A stretch of 64,000 nucleotides of DNA. It comes from CBDHDN01 sp965261585 (GTDB lineage Bacteria; Pseudomonadota; Alphaproteobacteria; UBA6615). The position numbers were made by a program, and so were the translations under genes. Positions 15,605-25,290 of this stretch are shown here, in pieces. The notes beneath the pieces were generated by a model that did not search any database, was not told where the DNA came from, and worked only from the letters and a program-made list of their open reading frames with translations. The stretch is taken from positions 6,608-70,607 of the forward strand of contig CBDHDN010000019.1 of NCBI GenBank assembly GCA_965261585.1. Reading direction: 5' to 3'. Within the stretch, counting starts at the first letter, position 1, and every line of letters starts with the position of its first letter.

Positions 15605-16432
15605 CTAGCCGCCCCCCGGCATCGGGCCGACGACGAGGGCCGGGTCGAGGCGGGTCTGGAACCAATTGATGCGCCAGTCGAGGTGCGGGCCGGTGGCGCG
15701 GCCGGTCGCGCCGATGGTGCCGATGACGTCGCCGTGGCCAACGGCCGCGCCGATGGCGACGTCGACTGACGCCAGGTGTGAGTAGATCGTCGTCAGCCCG
15801 TGGCCGTGATCGACGACGATCGTGCCGCCGGTGAAGAACAGGTCCGCCTCGGCCATGGTCACGGTGCCCGGGGCGGCGGTCCTGACCGGCGTGCCGACGG
15901 GCGCGGCGATGTCGAGGCCGAGATGGGGCCGCCGCGGCTCGCCGTTGAGGATGCGCTGGCTGCCGTAGACGCCGCTGATACGCCCGGTCGCCGGCCACCG
16001 GAAGCCGGCGAGAAACGCGGTCTCGGCACCGTCGCGGGCCCGCGCGGCGCGGATCAGCGCGCCCTCGCGCCGGATGCGCTCCATGTCGAGCGTGCTCGGC
16101 GTGACCTGGCGCGGCGGCAGGCCGTCGATCCGCTGAATGTCGTAAGTGCGCGGGGCGATCGCCAGTGCCTCGACCTCCTCGCGCCCGTCGGGCAGGCGCA
16201 CCGTAAGCGCGGCGCTGGGCCCATGGTCGCGGCCGAAGCCGATGACGAAGGTGCCGCTCGCCGCGTCGACGCGTACCGCTTCGCCGTCGAGCGTAACCGT
16301 TGCCCCCGGTGCCGTGCGGCCGACGACGAGCCCGCCCTGGGCGAGTTGGCCGTCCAGCTCGACCGCCACCGCCGGCGCGGCGGCCACCAACACAACGGCC
16401 ATGAGCGGCCACGGAATCGAGAAAAGCCTCAT
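15605..16432 (-). CDS. Secreted M23-family peptidase
   Basis: 275 residues with a signal peptide (MRLFSIPWPLMAVVLVAAAPAVA). After a ~130-residue beta-rich N-terminal part comes a LytM domain: GVYGSQRILNGEPRRPHLGLDIAAPVGTPV with the HxxxD zinc pair, HGHGLTTIYSHL, and GPHLDW. The last motif is normally HxH; here the second histidine is aspartate, so either Asp is a ligand or catalysis is weakened. Likely a periplasmic cell-wall endopeptidase or a division-hydrolase activator. Its ATG overlaps the xseA stop as ATGA, so it is co-transcribed with and coupled to xseA. Confidence 0.9.
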   Translation of the reverse strand: MRLFSIPWPLMAVVLVAAAPAVAVELDGQLAQGGLVVGRTAPGATVTLDGEAVRVDAASGTFVIGFGRDHGPSAALTVRLPDGREEVEALAIAPRTYDIQRIDGLPPRQVTPSTLDMERIRREGALIRAARARDGAETAFLAGFRWPATGRISGVYGSQRILNGEPRRPHLGLDIAAPVGTPVRTAAPGTVTMAEADLFFTGGTIVVDHGHGLTTIYSHLASVDVAIGAAVGHGDVIGTIGATGRATGPHLDWRINWFQTRLDPALVVGPMPGGG

Positions 16433-17976
16433 AGCAACGAGCCCTGCTTGTCGCCGGGCTTGGCCGGCGGTGGCTGCGACTTGCCGCGGTCGGCGACGTG
16501 CTCTCGCACGCGCGGCCCCGGCGTGATGACGGCGCCGACCTCGCCGTCGTGAAAGCGCAGGCCGACGCCGCGCCCCTTGCGGGCCCGCGCGACCGTCGTC
16601 AGCGGCGTGCCCACATCGTCCTTGACCAGCACGAAGCCACGCTCCAGCACGCGTTGGTAGGAGAAGCTTTCGAGCAACCCATCGAGGCGCATGAGCCGGC
16701 TCTCGCCGTCGGCGGCGGCGCGTTGCCAGCCGTGGCCGAGGCGCTCGGCCAGGCCGGCGAGCGCAATGCCCTGGCGCCCAATCGTCTCGATCGTCTGGCC
16801 GCGCTGGACGCGCAGCGCCTGCACGGCGGCGCCGAGCCGCGCGGCCTCCTGATCGAGGTGCTGGCGTGGCGTCGGCAGGCGAAAGCCGAGCTCGCTGAGC
16901 TGGCGGCCGCGCTGATCGAGCCAGCGGTCGATGCCCGGGCGCAGGCGCTCGCCCCACTCGTCGGCACGCTGCATGGCGGTCTGCAGCAGCGCCTGGGGCT
17001 TGGGCAGGCCACGGCCGAGCCCGGCGACCTCGCGCGCCTGCTCGCGCAGCGTGCGCGCCATCGAGGCGATAAGGCGCGCGCCGTCTCCCGTCACCCGGGC
17101 CAGCAATTCGGTGCGCACCGGCACGGCCATCTCGGCCGCGGCGGTCGGCGTCGGTGCGCGCCGGTCGGCAGCTAAGTCGATGAGCGTCGTGTCGGTCTCA
17201 TGGCCGACCGCGGAGATCAGCGGGATCGTGCCGGCGGCAACGGCGCGCACGACGGCCTCGTCGTTGAACGCGATCAGGTCCTCGAGGCTGCCGCCGCCAC
17301 GGGCGACGATGATGAGGTCGGGCCGCGGCACCGGCTCGCCGGCGACCGGCCCGGCGTTGGCGAGCCCCCCAGGGGCGATGGCGTTGAAGCCGGCGATGGC
17401 GGCGGCGACCTGGGTCGCCGCGGTCTCGCCCTGCACGGCCACCGGCCAAATGATGACCCGGCGCGGGAAGCGGTCGGCCAGGCGGTGCAGGATGTCGCGG
17501 ATGACGGCGCCGGTCGGCGAGGTGACGACGCCGATGACCTCGGGCAGGAACGGCAGCGGCCGCTTCGCCGCGTCGTCGAACAGGCCCTCGGCGGCGAGCC
17601 GGCGGCGGCGCTCCTCGATCATGCGCAGGAGCGCGCCCTCGCCGGCGAGCTCCATCTGTTCGATGACGATCTGGTAGGTCGAGCGGCCGGGGTAGGTGCT
17701 GAGCCGGCCGGTGCAGATGACCTCCAGCCCCTCCTCCGGGTGCAACGCCAGCCGCCGCATGGCGCCGCGCCAGACGACGCCGTCGAGCACCGCGTCGGCG
17801 TCCTTGAGCCGCAGGTAGCAGTGGCCCGAGCCGGCGACCTTCGGCTGCGAAATCTCGCCGCGCACGCGGACGATGGCGAATTTGTCCTCGACCGTGCGCT
17901 TCAGCGCCAGGCTGAGCTCGGTCACGCTCAGCACCGTCGGCAGGTTGTGATCGCTATCCGGCGGCGGCTCGGTCAT
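16429..17976 (-). CDS. xseA: Exodeoxyribonuclease VII large subunit
   Basis: 515 residues. XseA is the catalytic and DNA-binding subunit of ExoVII, which degrades single-stranded DNA. N-terminal OB fold (LSVTELSLALKRTVEDKFAIVRVRGEISQPKVAGSGHCYLRLKD), then the catalytic domain with GVVTSPTGAVIRDILHRLADRFPRR, IIVARGGGSLEDLIAFNDEAVVRA and SAVGHETDTTLIDLAADRRAPTPTAAAE, all strongly conserved, and a long coiled-coil C-terminus. ATG at 17976. The small subunit xseB is not in the window. Overlaps the M23 gene by four bases. Confidence 0.96.
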   Translation of the reverse strand: MTEPPPDSDHNLPTVLSVTELSLALKRTVEDKFAIVRVRGEISQPKVAGSGHCYLRLKDADAVLDGVVWRGAMRRLALHPEEGLEVICTGRLSTYPGRSTYQIVIEQMELAGEGALLRMIEERRRRLAAEGLFDDAAKRPLPFLPEVIGVVTSPTGAVIRDILHRLADRFPRRVIIWPVAVQGETAATQVAAAIAGFNAIAPGGLANAGPVAGEPVPRPDLIIVARGGGSLEDLIAFNDEAVVRAVAAGTIPLISAVGHETDTTLIDLAADRRAPTPTAAAEMAVPVRTELLARVTGDGARLIASMARTLREQAREVAGLGRGLPKPQALLQTAMQRADEWGERLRPGIDRWLDQRGRQLSELGFRLPTPRQHLDQEAARLGAAVQALRVQRGQTIETIGRQGIALAGLAERLGHGWQRAAADGESRLMRLDGLLESFSYQRVLERGFVLVKDDVGTPLTTVARARKGRGVGLRFHDGEVGAVITPGPRVREHVADRGKSQPPPAKPGDKQGSLL

Positions 17977-18338
17977 GTGGGCGCTGTCGCTGGGGCGAGC
18001 CGCAAACGCGTCGTCCTCGGCACAAAGCCACTGCTGTCCGGTTTGGCCGATCGCCGGATGAACCCGAGCCTTCTCCTGGTGTCATTGCCGGACCTGATCC
18101 GGCAATCCAGTGCGGCGTCGCGGCAATTCTGGATTCGCGGGTCAAGCCCGCGAATGACCCAGATGAAGAGGCCGAGGATGACGGTCGGAGTGTCCGGCGG
18201 TCGCATGCTTACATCCGTCGTTCCGGGCCCTCGTCGCCCAAACCTGCACAGCCGTGGCGAAGCGGCGCGTATGATACTCACGCGCCCGATTCGAACAAGA
18301 ACGGCTGTATCCCGGCGCGCGTTAAGGTGAGGTCAAGC
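17977..18338. repeat. Gene-free gap with two REP-like palindromes
   Basis: The gap between divergent xseA and purD has no credible ORF. It contains ATTGCCGGA-CCTGA-TCCGGCAAT (18084-18106) and ATTCGCGGG-TCAAG-CCCGCGAAT (18133-18155), two perfect 9-bp stems of the REP style common in alphaproteobacteria. Promoters for both genes must lie here, but none is clear to me. Confidence 0.7.
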
Positions 18339-19631
18339 ATGCGCATCCTGGTGGTCGGCGGCGGCGGGCGCGAGCATGCGCTGTGCTGGGCGATCGAGGC
18401 ATCGCCGCTGTGCGACGCCCTGTACTGCGCGCCCGGCAATCCCGGCATCGCCGACGTCGCCAAATGCCTGCCGATCGCCGCCGACGATGTCGACGGGCTC
18501 GTCGTGGCCGCGGTCGAGCGGCGCATCGATTATGTCGTCGTCGGGCCGGAGGCGCCGCTCGTCGCCGGCCTCGTCGACCGGCTGGCCGATGCCGGCATCA
18601 AGGCGTTCGGGCCGACGGCCGCGGCCGCGGCACTGGAAGGCTCGAAGGGCTTCATGAAGGATCTGTGCGCGCGCCACGGCATCCCGACGGCCGCCTACCG
18701 CCGCTGCACCGACGCCGATGCCGCGATCGCCTGGGCGGCCGAGCGGCTGGCCGCCACCGGCGGCGTCGTCGTCAAGGCCGACGGGCTTACCGCCGGCAAG
18801 GGCGTGACCGTGGCGACGGATCCGGCGACGGCAAATGCCGCCATCGACGCGGCGCTGACCGGGGGCGCGTTTGGCGCCGCCGGGGCCGCGCTCGTGCTGG
18901 AAGAGTTGCTGGTCGGCGAGGAGCTGAGCTTCTTCGCCCTCGTCGACGGCACGACGGCGCTGCCGCTGGCCGGCGCCCGCGACTACAAGCGCGCCCACGA
19001 CGGCGACGCCGGCCCCAACACCGGCGGCATGGGCGCGCTTTCGCCGGCGGACACGCTGACCCCGGCGCTCGAGGCGACGATCATGGCGACAATCGTCGAG
19101 CCGCTGGTCGCCGCCATGGCCGGCGCCGGCGCGCCCTACAAGGGCGTGCTCTATGCCGGCCTGATGCTGACCGACGACGGGCCGCAGCTGCTCGAGGTGA
19201 ACGTGCGTTTCGGCGACCCGGAATGCCAGGCGCTCGTGCCGCGGCTCAAGTCCGACCTCGTGCCGGCCCTGATTGCGACGACGGATGGGGTGCTGAACGC
19301 GTTCGACCTGCGCTGGTACGACGAGGCGGCGGTCACGATCGTCATGGCGACGCGCGGCTATCCCGGCACCTACGCGAAGGGCAGCGAGATCCGCGGCCTC
19401 GCCGCGGCGGCCGACATGGAGGACGTGTTCGTGTTCCAGGCCGGCACCGCGCGCGACGGCGACCGGCTCGTCGCGGCGGGCGGCCGGGTGCTGGCGGTCA
19501 CGGCGCTGGGCGCCGACACGGCGGCGGCCAGGGCACGCGCCTACGCCGCGATCGACCGCATCGACTGGCCCGATGGCTTTTGCCGCCGCGACATCGGCGG
19601 GCCGCCGCTGGAGCAGCGCCCAGTATCGTAG
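18339..19631 (+). CDS. purD: Phosphoribosylamine-glycine ligase (GARS)
   Basis: 430 residues; ATP-grasp ligase for the second step of purine synthesis. Motifs: N-terminal MRILVVGGGGREHAL, GPEAPLVAGLVD, KADGLTAGKGVTVA (ATP-grasp lysine loop), ALVLEELLVGEELSFFALVDG, the PNTGGMGALSP signature, and metal-binding EVNVRFGDPE. The ATG at 18339 is chosen over an ATG four codons earlier because it starts the conserved strand and has AAGGTGAGG upstream. Monocistronic in this view; xseA is divergent and a secreted-protein gene convergent. Confidence 0.96.
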   Translation: MRILVVGGGGREHALCWAIEASPLCDALYCAPGNPGIADVAKCLPIAADDVDGLVVAAVERRIDYVVVGPEAPLVAGLVDRLADAGIKAFGPTAAAAALEGSKGFMKDLCARHGIPTAAYRRCTDADAAIAWAAERLAATGGVVVKADGLTAGKGVTVATDPATANAAIDAALTGGAFGAAGAALVLEELLVGEELSFFALVDGTTALPLAGARDYKRAHDGDAGPNTGGMGALSPADTLTPALEATIMATIVEPLVAAMAGAGAPYKGVLYAGLMLTDDGPQLLEVNVRFGDPECQALVPRLKSDLVPALIATTDGVLNAFDLRWYDEAAVTIVMATRGYPGTYAKGSEIRGLAAAADMEDVFVFQAGTARDGDRLVAAGGRVLAVTALGADTAAARARAYAAIDRIDWPDGFCRRDIGGPPLEQRPVS

Positions 19632-19655
19632 ACAGCCGTTTCACCCCCCACCTCG

Positions 19656-19682
19656 TCCCTCCCCCACAAGGGGGGAGGGGGA
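19656..19682. terminator. Possible bidirectional terminator between purD and the convergent gene
   Basis: TCCCTCCCCC pairs with GGGGGAGGGG across a four- to five-base loop. No T-run follows on either strand, so it is a stem-loop in the right place rather than a proven intrinsic terminator. Confidence 0.35.
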
Positions 19683-19690
19683 ATTTCGCC

Positions 19691-20092
19691 TCACGGGATG
19701 GACGATTCGACCTTTATCCACTCGGCCGCCCGAGCGTCGTCGGGGCCGGTGAACTTGACCTCGACCATCGCGCCCGCCGTAAGGTCGGTGAACGTGCCGT
19801 TCAGACTGGCTTGCCTGAGCTTCGATCGGTCGAGCCAGATGCGTGTCATATCGGTCAGCGGGACGACGATCGGGCCGCTCGGTGCCGCGAGGGTGATCGT
19901 GCGCGCCGCCGGATCGACGGCTTCGACGACACCGACGGTCGTCTGCTTGTAGGACACGCCGGGCGACTGGCCGAGCGGGATGTAGCGCTCCGTCGCCGGG
20001 TGACCATGGGCAATCGAGGCGGCGAACAGCGCCGCAAACATGACAGCCGCGCCCATCAGGAGGTGGCGGCGCTTGCGGGTTCGCTTTCTCAT
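19691..20092 (-). CDS. Secreted hypothetical protein, 133 residues
   Basis: N-terminal signal peptide (basic start MRKRTRKRRHLL, hydrophobic core AAVMFAALFAASIAHG). The mature part is beta-rich with VGVVEAVDPAARTITLAAPSGPIVVPLTDMTRIW and AGAMVEVKFTGPDDARAAEWIKVE, which looks like an OB/beta-barrel ligand-binding fold of the kind seen in periplasmic copper-handling or DUF5666-like proteins; this is inference from pattern. Its ATG overlaps the stop of the upstream cytochrome gene (ATGA), so the two were translated together and may share a periplasmic redox role. Confidence 0.7.
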   Translation of the reverse strand: MRKRTRKRRHLLMGAAVMFAALFAASIAHGHPATERYIPLGQSPGVSYKQTTVGVVEAVDPAARTITLAAPSGPIVVPLTDMTRIWLDRSKLRQASLNGTFTDLTAGAMVEVKFTGPDDARAAEWIKVESSIP

Positions 20093-21057
20093 CGGGCACC
20101 TTCCGCGTTGGTCACGAGCTCGGCCCGGGCCTGCTCCAGCGCGCGGATCGCGCGCCGCACGGAGCGCCGCCGCGCGAACGAACGAGACGACCGTCCGATG
20201 ATCGCCTCGGCCCCCTCGAGATGGGCGACCGCCGCGGGATGCAGGCCGGCGCCGGCCAGCACCTGGATCGCGTCGCCGGTCTCGAAGAACGCCTGCCCGG
20301 GGTCGCCGGGGCGGCTGCTCTCGAGCAGCGCGATGCTGGCGCGAATGTTCTCCAGCGCATTGATCACGCGCAGGAACGCCGCGACCTCGACGACCTGGGT
20401 GGCGTCGAGCCGGATGCCGATGCCGTTGGCACCGGGCAGGTTCGCCAGAAACTGGCCCGCCGGCGAGGCGTTGAACGCGTCGCCATTGTAGAACGCGACC
20501 GCGCCCTCGATGGTCTCGATCGCGTTGTTGTGGAAGAACGGGCCGGTATCGGCGGCCTCGACGAGCGTCGGCGTGTTGAACGTGCCGAAATTGCGGTCAT
20601 TGGGGTCGAGGCCGATGCCAAAGCCGTCGTCGGGCGGGACCAGCTCGTCGGTGAGGTCCTGGGGCTGGTCCGGCAGGGCCACGACGCCGGTGTTGAAGTT
20701 CATGTTGTTGCCTGGCGCGACGTTGGCGCCGGCGTTGGCGTGGCAGACGTTGCACTTGCCGAGTGTGTTGTCGAGGAAGATCGCCTGACCGCGGCCGGCG
20801 ACGATGCCGCGCAGCGGCAACGGCAGCGGCAGCTCCTCGCGGCGGCCGAGGGAGAGCTGGAAGACCTCGAGCGCGTCGAGCTCCGCCTCCGTCGGCATTC
20901 GAAAGTCGTAACCGGCGATGCGCTCCAACGTCTTCGGGAAATGCTGGATGACGGCGCCGATGGCAAACGAGCGCAACGTCCCGTCGCCTGGCGCGCCGTC
21001 GCCCGACCAGCCGGTGCGCGGCCCCTGGGGACTGTCGATCGACGTCGGCAGCGCTAG

Positions 21058-22709
21058 CCCGGATTTCTCACAGCGGGATTGGTGGTGGCCGAGAGCCAGT
21101 TCATCTTCGGCGCTGTTGATGGGTTGCTGTGAAGCAGGCAGGCTGGAGGGTTCCGCCGGCTGCTGGCGGTGGTCTGAGGCTGGAGTTGATCCTGTGTGGT
21201 TGACGGGACGGGCGGAGGCCGGCTGCTGGGGTCAGCCGGTGGCGTTGCATAATCGATGGTGAGCCAGGCGGTATTCCTGCTGGTAGGGGAACGAAGACGC
21301 CATTGCGAACTTGACGCGGCGGACGGAGCGGCGCACCTGGGCGCCGATCTTCAACAGCTTCAAGCGGATGGTGCCGCAGGTGGCGCGGGCGAAGCGGGTG
21401 TGCTTGAGGGCGATGCGGCGCAGCGCGCAGAGCAGCGCATAGGCCATGGCGGCGAACCACAAGCGCAGCTGGTTGGCCCGCATGGTGGCAGCCGAAGTGC
21501 GGTCGGCGAACAGATCGGCCTGGCATTCCTTGATGCGGTTCTCCATGTCGCCGCGGGCGCAATAGACCTTTTCATAGAGCCGGCGGGCCTTGACCTCGCC
21601 GGTGCCGAGCGAGGTGACGACGAAGCGCGGATTGGCCTTACCGTGGGTCCATTCGGCCTTGGCGACGACGCGGCGTTCGCGGCTCCAGCTCTTACGCGTC
21701 GTCCACACCAGCTCCTGGTAGCGGCGGGCCGGCTTGCCGGTGCGCCGGCTGTCGGCGGCGGCGGCGGCGAGAGCGTTCTCGATCGCGCCGCTGAGCCGCT
21801 TGTTCCTGGCCAGCCCAAAGACGTAGTCGACCCGGTTGGCTTCGCACCACGCCATCAGCGCCTCGCGGGCGAAGCCGGAATCAGCGCGCACCAGAATACG
21901 CACGTCCGGCCAGTCGTCGCGGATCTGCTCGACGATCCGGGCGAGCTCCTCGATCGCGCCGGCGGCGCCGTCGATATTGGCCGGCCGCAGCTTCGCCGCC
22001 AGCAGATGCCGGCCACAGAAGATGTACAGCGGCAGATAGCAGTAACAATCGTAGTAACCGTGGAAGAACCGATCCTCCTGCTCGCCGTGCAACGGATCGT
22101 CGGTCGCGTCGAGGTCGATGATGATCTGCTTCGCCGGCCGCCGGTGCGCGGCCAAGAACAGCGCGACGAACTGGCGCTCGATCGCCGCCGCGTCGTGGCC
22201 GATCTTGTGATAGCGCGACGGCGCCCCCGACGGCGCGTGCTCCAGCCGGTTCAGCGTCGACTTGCCGGCGAGCGGCGCGCAGTCCGCCCGCCGCGCCTCG
22301 AGCTTGCCGGCGAGCACCGCCATCACCGGATCATGGCGCAGCTCGTCGTGGTCGATCAGGTCCTCGTAACCCAGCGCCAGGGCGAACACACGTTGGCCGA
22401 CCAGCGTCGCGACGCTGTGCTCCGTCAACGCCGGATCGCGGCCGTCCTGGAAACATCGCGCAAACCCCGCGACCAGGCCAATCGCCCGCTCCGTGGCCCC
22501 CAGCAAAAGCGCGCCGCCGTTCGACGTCACCGCACCGCCGTCAAACGCTGCCTCAACGCGCCGGCTCTCAACGCGTGCAAATCCGAACAGATCCGAGATA
22601 CACTCTGTTGGCATTGGGGAGATCCTCCGTCTCAGCTTAAGTTCTTGTTGCAACAATCACTTTCGCTGATTCGGGGCCCCGATGCACTACTCCGTGCGAG
22701 AAATCCGGG
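21058..22709 (-). mobile_element. IS1380-family insertion sequence (1652 bp)
   Basis: Ends share CCCGGATTTCTC as inverted repeats, typical of IS1380 elements, and the flanks are the 4-bp duplication CTAG (21054-21057 and 22710-22713). Carries one full-length transposase gene. Inserted in frame-restoring position within the cytochrome peroxidase gene. Single copy in this window. Confidence 0.93.
21232..22614 (-). CDS. IS1380-family transposase
   Basis: 460 residues from ATG 22614, preceded by GGAGG. Family landmarks: SNGGALLLGATERAIGL, ALGYEDLIDHDELRHDP, LAGKSTLNRLEH, the first catalytic Asp in IIIDLDATDDPLHGEQE, the second in ILVRADSGFARE, and the glutamate in DMENRIKECQADLFADRTSAATMRANQLRLWF. 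Complete frame, so the element is probably competent. Confidence 0.94.
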   Translation of the reverse strand: MPTECISDLFGFARVESRRVEAAFDGGAVTSNGGALLLGATERAIGLVAGFARCFQDGRDPALTEHSVATLVGQRVFALALGYEDLIDHDELRHDPVMAVLAGKLEARRADCAPLAGKSTLNRLEHAPSGAPSRYHKIGHDAAAIERQFVALFLAAHRRPAKQIIIDLDATDDPLHGEQEDRFFHGYYDCYCYLPLYIFCGRHLLAAKLRPANIDGAAGAIEELARIVEQIRDDWPDVRILVRADSGFAREALMAWCEANRVDYVFGLARNKRLSGAIENALAAAAADSRRTGKPARRYQELVWTTRKSWSRERRVVAKAEWTHGKANPRFVVTSLGTGEVKARRLYEKVYCARGDMENRIKECQADLFADRTSAATMRANQLRLWFAAMAYALLCALRRIALKHTRFARATCGTIRLKLLKIGAQVRRSVRRVKFAMASSFPYQQEYRLAHHRLCNATG

Positions 22710-23213
22710 CTAGGGTGTGGGGCACGCCGCGCATGTTGAAGTTCGTCGCGAGGTCGTCGAAGCCGTCCTGATTCTCCAGGATCAGCCCGAACTGGCGCAT
22801 CAGCACCGGGTTCTCGAAATTCTCCGCCAAGTCGGGGTTGGTCTCGGCGACGAACAGCGGGTCGTCCAGGGGCAACGTCGCGATGAAGGCCGGCGACAGC
22901 GCGAAGTTGTCCGCGGCCCTGTGGCAGGTGCCGCAGGTCCGGCCGTTGCCGTCGAAGGTTTCGTTGAAAAAGATCTGGCGACCCTGCTCCACGAGATCGA
23001 TCGGCTCGTCCGGTAGCGGCCCGGCGACCTGACACGCCGCCACCAGGCCGGCGACGGACAACATCGCCGCGGCCATGGTCCGGCGCTTTCGTGATGCGTT
23101 CATCGCAACGCTCCTCCAGAAAGCACACGACCCGCGCGAATTAAGTTTTCGTCAGGCGACGTGAAGATACTGTTAACGCGTTAGATTTATTTACATTTGC
23201 CGGCCACGGCGGA

Positions 23214-23675
23214 TCAGGCGCGGGGGCGCCTGGCCTGGAAGAAATCGGCAAGCAGCGCGGCGCAGCGGCGCTCGGCGACGCCGCCATAGACCTCGGGCCG
23301 GTGGTGGCAGGTCGGCTGGCCGAAGATGCGCGGCCCATGGTCGACGCCGCCGCCCTTGGGGTCGTAAGCACCGAAATAGAGCCGGCGGATGCGCGCGAAA
23401 GCGATCGCCTGGGCACACATGGGACAGGGCTCCAGCGTCACGTAGAGGTCGCAGTCGGGCAGCCGCGGCACACCGCGCGCGGCGGCCGCGGCACGCAGGA
23501 CGACGAGCTCGGCATGAGCCGTCGGGTCGGCGGTGGCCTCGATGCGATTACCGGCACGGGCCAAGACGGTGCCCGTGGCGCCGTCGACGACGACAGCACC
23601 GACCGGCACGTCGCCGGCGGCGGCCGCCGCCGCGGCTTCGGCGAGCGCGACGTCCATGGGATCGGGGGACGGCAT
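23214..23675 (-). CDS. tadA: tRNA-specific adenosine deaminase
   Basis: 153 residues; converts A34 to inosine in tRNA-Arg(ACG), essential in most bacteria. Zinc-deaminase motifs are present: HAE in DPTAHAELVVLR, with the catalytic Glu, and PCPMCAQAI. The DPKGGGVDHGPRIF loop and C-terminal FFQARR also fit. Start ATG at 23675. In related genomes tadA adjoins rluB and rsmD; here an IS256/MITE insertion, an amidotransferase-like gene and an SDR lie between them. Confidence 0.95.
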   Translation of the reverse strand: MPSPDPMDVALAEAAAAAAAGDVPVGAVVVDGATGTVLARAGNRIEATADPTAHAELVVLRAAAAARGVPRLPDCDLYVTLEPCPMCAQAIAFARIRRLYFGAYDPKGGGVDHGPRIFGQPTCHHRPEVYGGVAERRCAALLADFFQARRPRA

Positions 23676-23903
23676 GGTGTCGGCGACCCTGCCGGGGCAC
23701 GAGCCATGGCGTCAAGCGCCGCTTGGCGGTTTGGTAAGCCCGATCCGGCACGCTGGGCCGCGATCCGGCGGCGAATTGCGTCGTCAAACCATGACGCCTA
23801 GTGGTTCGATGCTGACGGATGGTATCCATCCGTCAGCTGAATCGAACCACGCCGCTTATTGATTCTGTGGGCTGATTCACCTAACGCTTGGGGTACCAAG
23901 CGT

Positions 23904-25290
23904 TAGGTATAGCTGAATCTTGTGTACGGCGTTGGAAAGAGGGCGGCGTATCCTGGTGATTGTTGCAGTCACCACTTGACCTAAGCCAAGGAAGGATACG
24001 CCATGGAAGAGAATACCGTTGTTGCCTTTCGGAACCCATCGAATTTTCAGGATGACCCGTTGACGGAAGTCCTACGAGCTGGGGCGCGTGAGTTGCTGGC
24101 TCAAGCCGTGGAAGCTGAAGTTGCCGAGTTTCTGGAAGGTCATGCGACGCTGGTTGATGACCGGGGCCGTCGCCGGATTGTACGCAATGGCCACTTGCCG
24201 GAACGGCTGATACAGACCGGGATCGGCCCGGTGGACGTGCGTCAGCCGCGTGTCCGGGATCGGAGAGCCGGCGAGGGTGCCGGCGCCATCCGGTTCACGT
24301 CGGCGATCCTGCCGCGCTATCTGCGCCGCACCAAGAGCCTGGAGGATTTGCTGCCGTGGCTATACTTGAGGGGCATCTCCAGCGGCGATTTCTCGGAAGC
24401 GTTGGCGGCGTTGCTGGGGGCACAGGCCCCGGGTCTGTCGGCCTCCACGATCGGGCGACTGAAGGAAGTTTGGCAAGACGAGATGGAGCGCTGGCAACGG
24501 CGTGATTTATCGGCCAAGCGCTACGTCTACTTCTGGGTCGACGGCATCTATTTTGGCGCCCGCCTGGAAGAGGAGAAGCAATGCATCCTGGTTATCATCG
24601 GCGCCACGGATCACGGAACCAAGGAGTTGATCGCCATCACCGACGGCTACCGCGAGAGCGAACAATCCTGGCGCGAGGTGCTGCTCGATCTCAAGCGGCG
24701 TGGTCTCGGCATCGGCCCGGAACTGGTGACCGGCGATGGCGCGCTCGGCTTCTGGAAGGCGCTCCGCCAAGTCTACGGGGCCGCCCGCGAGCAGCGCTGC
24801 TGGGTGCATAAGACGGGCAATATCTTGAACAAGCTACCCAAGGGTCGGCAGAACAAGGCCAAGGGTCACTTGCAGGATATCTGGATGGCCGAAACCAGGA
24901 AGGACGCGGAGACCGCCTTCGACTTCTTCCTGGAAGCCTACGGACCGAAGTACGAAAAGGCCACGGCCTGCCTGGCCAAGGACCGGGACGCCTTGCTGAG
25001 CTTCTACGACTTCCCCGCCGAGCATTGGAAGCATGTGCGGACGACGAACCCCATCGAGAGCACCTTCGCCACGGTTCGCCTTCGCACCTATCGGACCAAG
25101 GGTTGCCTGTCACGCAAGACGGCGATGGCCATGGTCTTCAAGCTTTGCCAGGGGGCCAGCAAGAAATGGCGGAGGCTCAATGGATCAGATCAGTTCGCCG
25201 AGATCATTCGAGGCGTCAAATTCGTGAATGGAGAACGCCAGGATCGCGCCGCCGCATGACAAACCCATACACAACTTTTGACAATAGCTC
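23904..25290 (+). mobile_element. IS256-family insertion sequence, copy B (1387 bp)
   Basis: Apparently identical to copy A (6470-7856) apart from the terminal base. Flanked by CCAAGCGT (23896-23903 and 25291-25298; nine bases if the following T is included), the expected 8-9 bp duplication. Sits inside the second hairpin of a type 2 MITE, so it arrived after the MITE. Confidence 0.93.
24003..25259 (+). CDS. IS256-family (mutator-type) transposase, copy B
   Basis: 418 residues, protein identical to the copy at 6569-7825, with the same AAGGAAGG ribosome binding site and DDE residues (Asp180, Asp245, Glu352). Complete and presumably active. Confidence 0.95.
   Translation: MEENTVVAFRNPSNFQDDPLTEVLRAGARELLAQAVEAEVAEFLEGHATLVDDRGRRRIVRNGHLPERLIQTGIGPVDVRQPRVRDRRAGEGAGAIRFTSAILPRYLRRTKSLEDLLPWLYLRGISSGDFSEALAALLGAQAPGLSASTIGRLKEVWQDEMERWQRRDLSAKRYVYFWVDGIYFGARLEEEKQCILVIIGATDHGTKELIAITDGYRESEQSWREVLLDLKRRGLGIGPELVTGDGALGFWKALRQVYGAAREQRCWVHKTGNILNKLPKGRQNKAKGHLQDIWMAETRKDAETAFDFFLEAYGPKYEKATACLAKDRDALLSFYDFPAEHWKHVRTTNPIESTFATVRLRTYRTKGCLSRKTAMAMVFKLCQGASKKWRRLNGSDQFAEIIRGVKFVNGERQDRAAA

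Larger units (their letters stand above)
20089..23103 (-). pseudogene. Di-haem cytochrome c peroxidase-like lipoprotein gene, split by IS1380
   Basis: Removing the element at 21058-22709 and one copy of the CTAG duplication restores one frame of 452 codons (22710-23103 joined to 20089-21053). The product would have a lipoprotein signal (GLVAAC near residue 24), a first haem site CGTCH, a second CNVCH with FFHNN further on, and the MauG/CcpA-like GTFNTPTL segment. Such proteins reduce peroxide or perform radical chemistry in the periplasm. RBS GGAGG precedes ATG 23103. In the present state the N-terminal piece (22687-23103) and the C-terminal piece (to 20976) are separate frames, so no two-haem protein can form. 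Confidence 0.82.
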
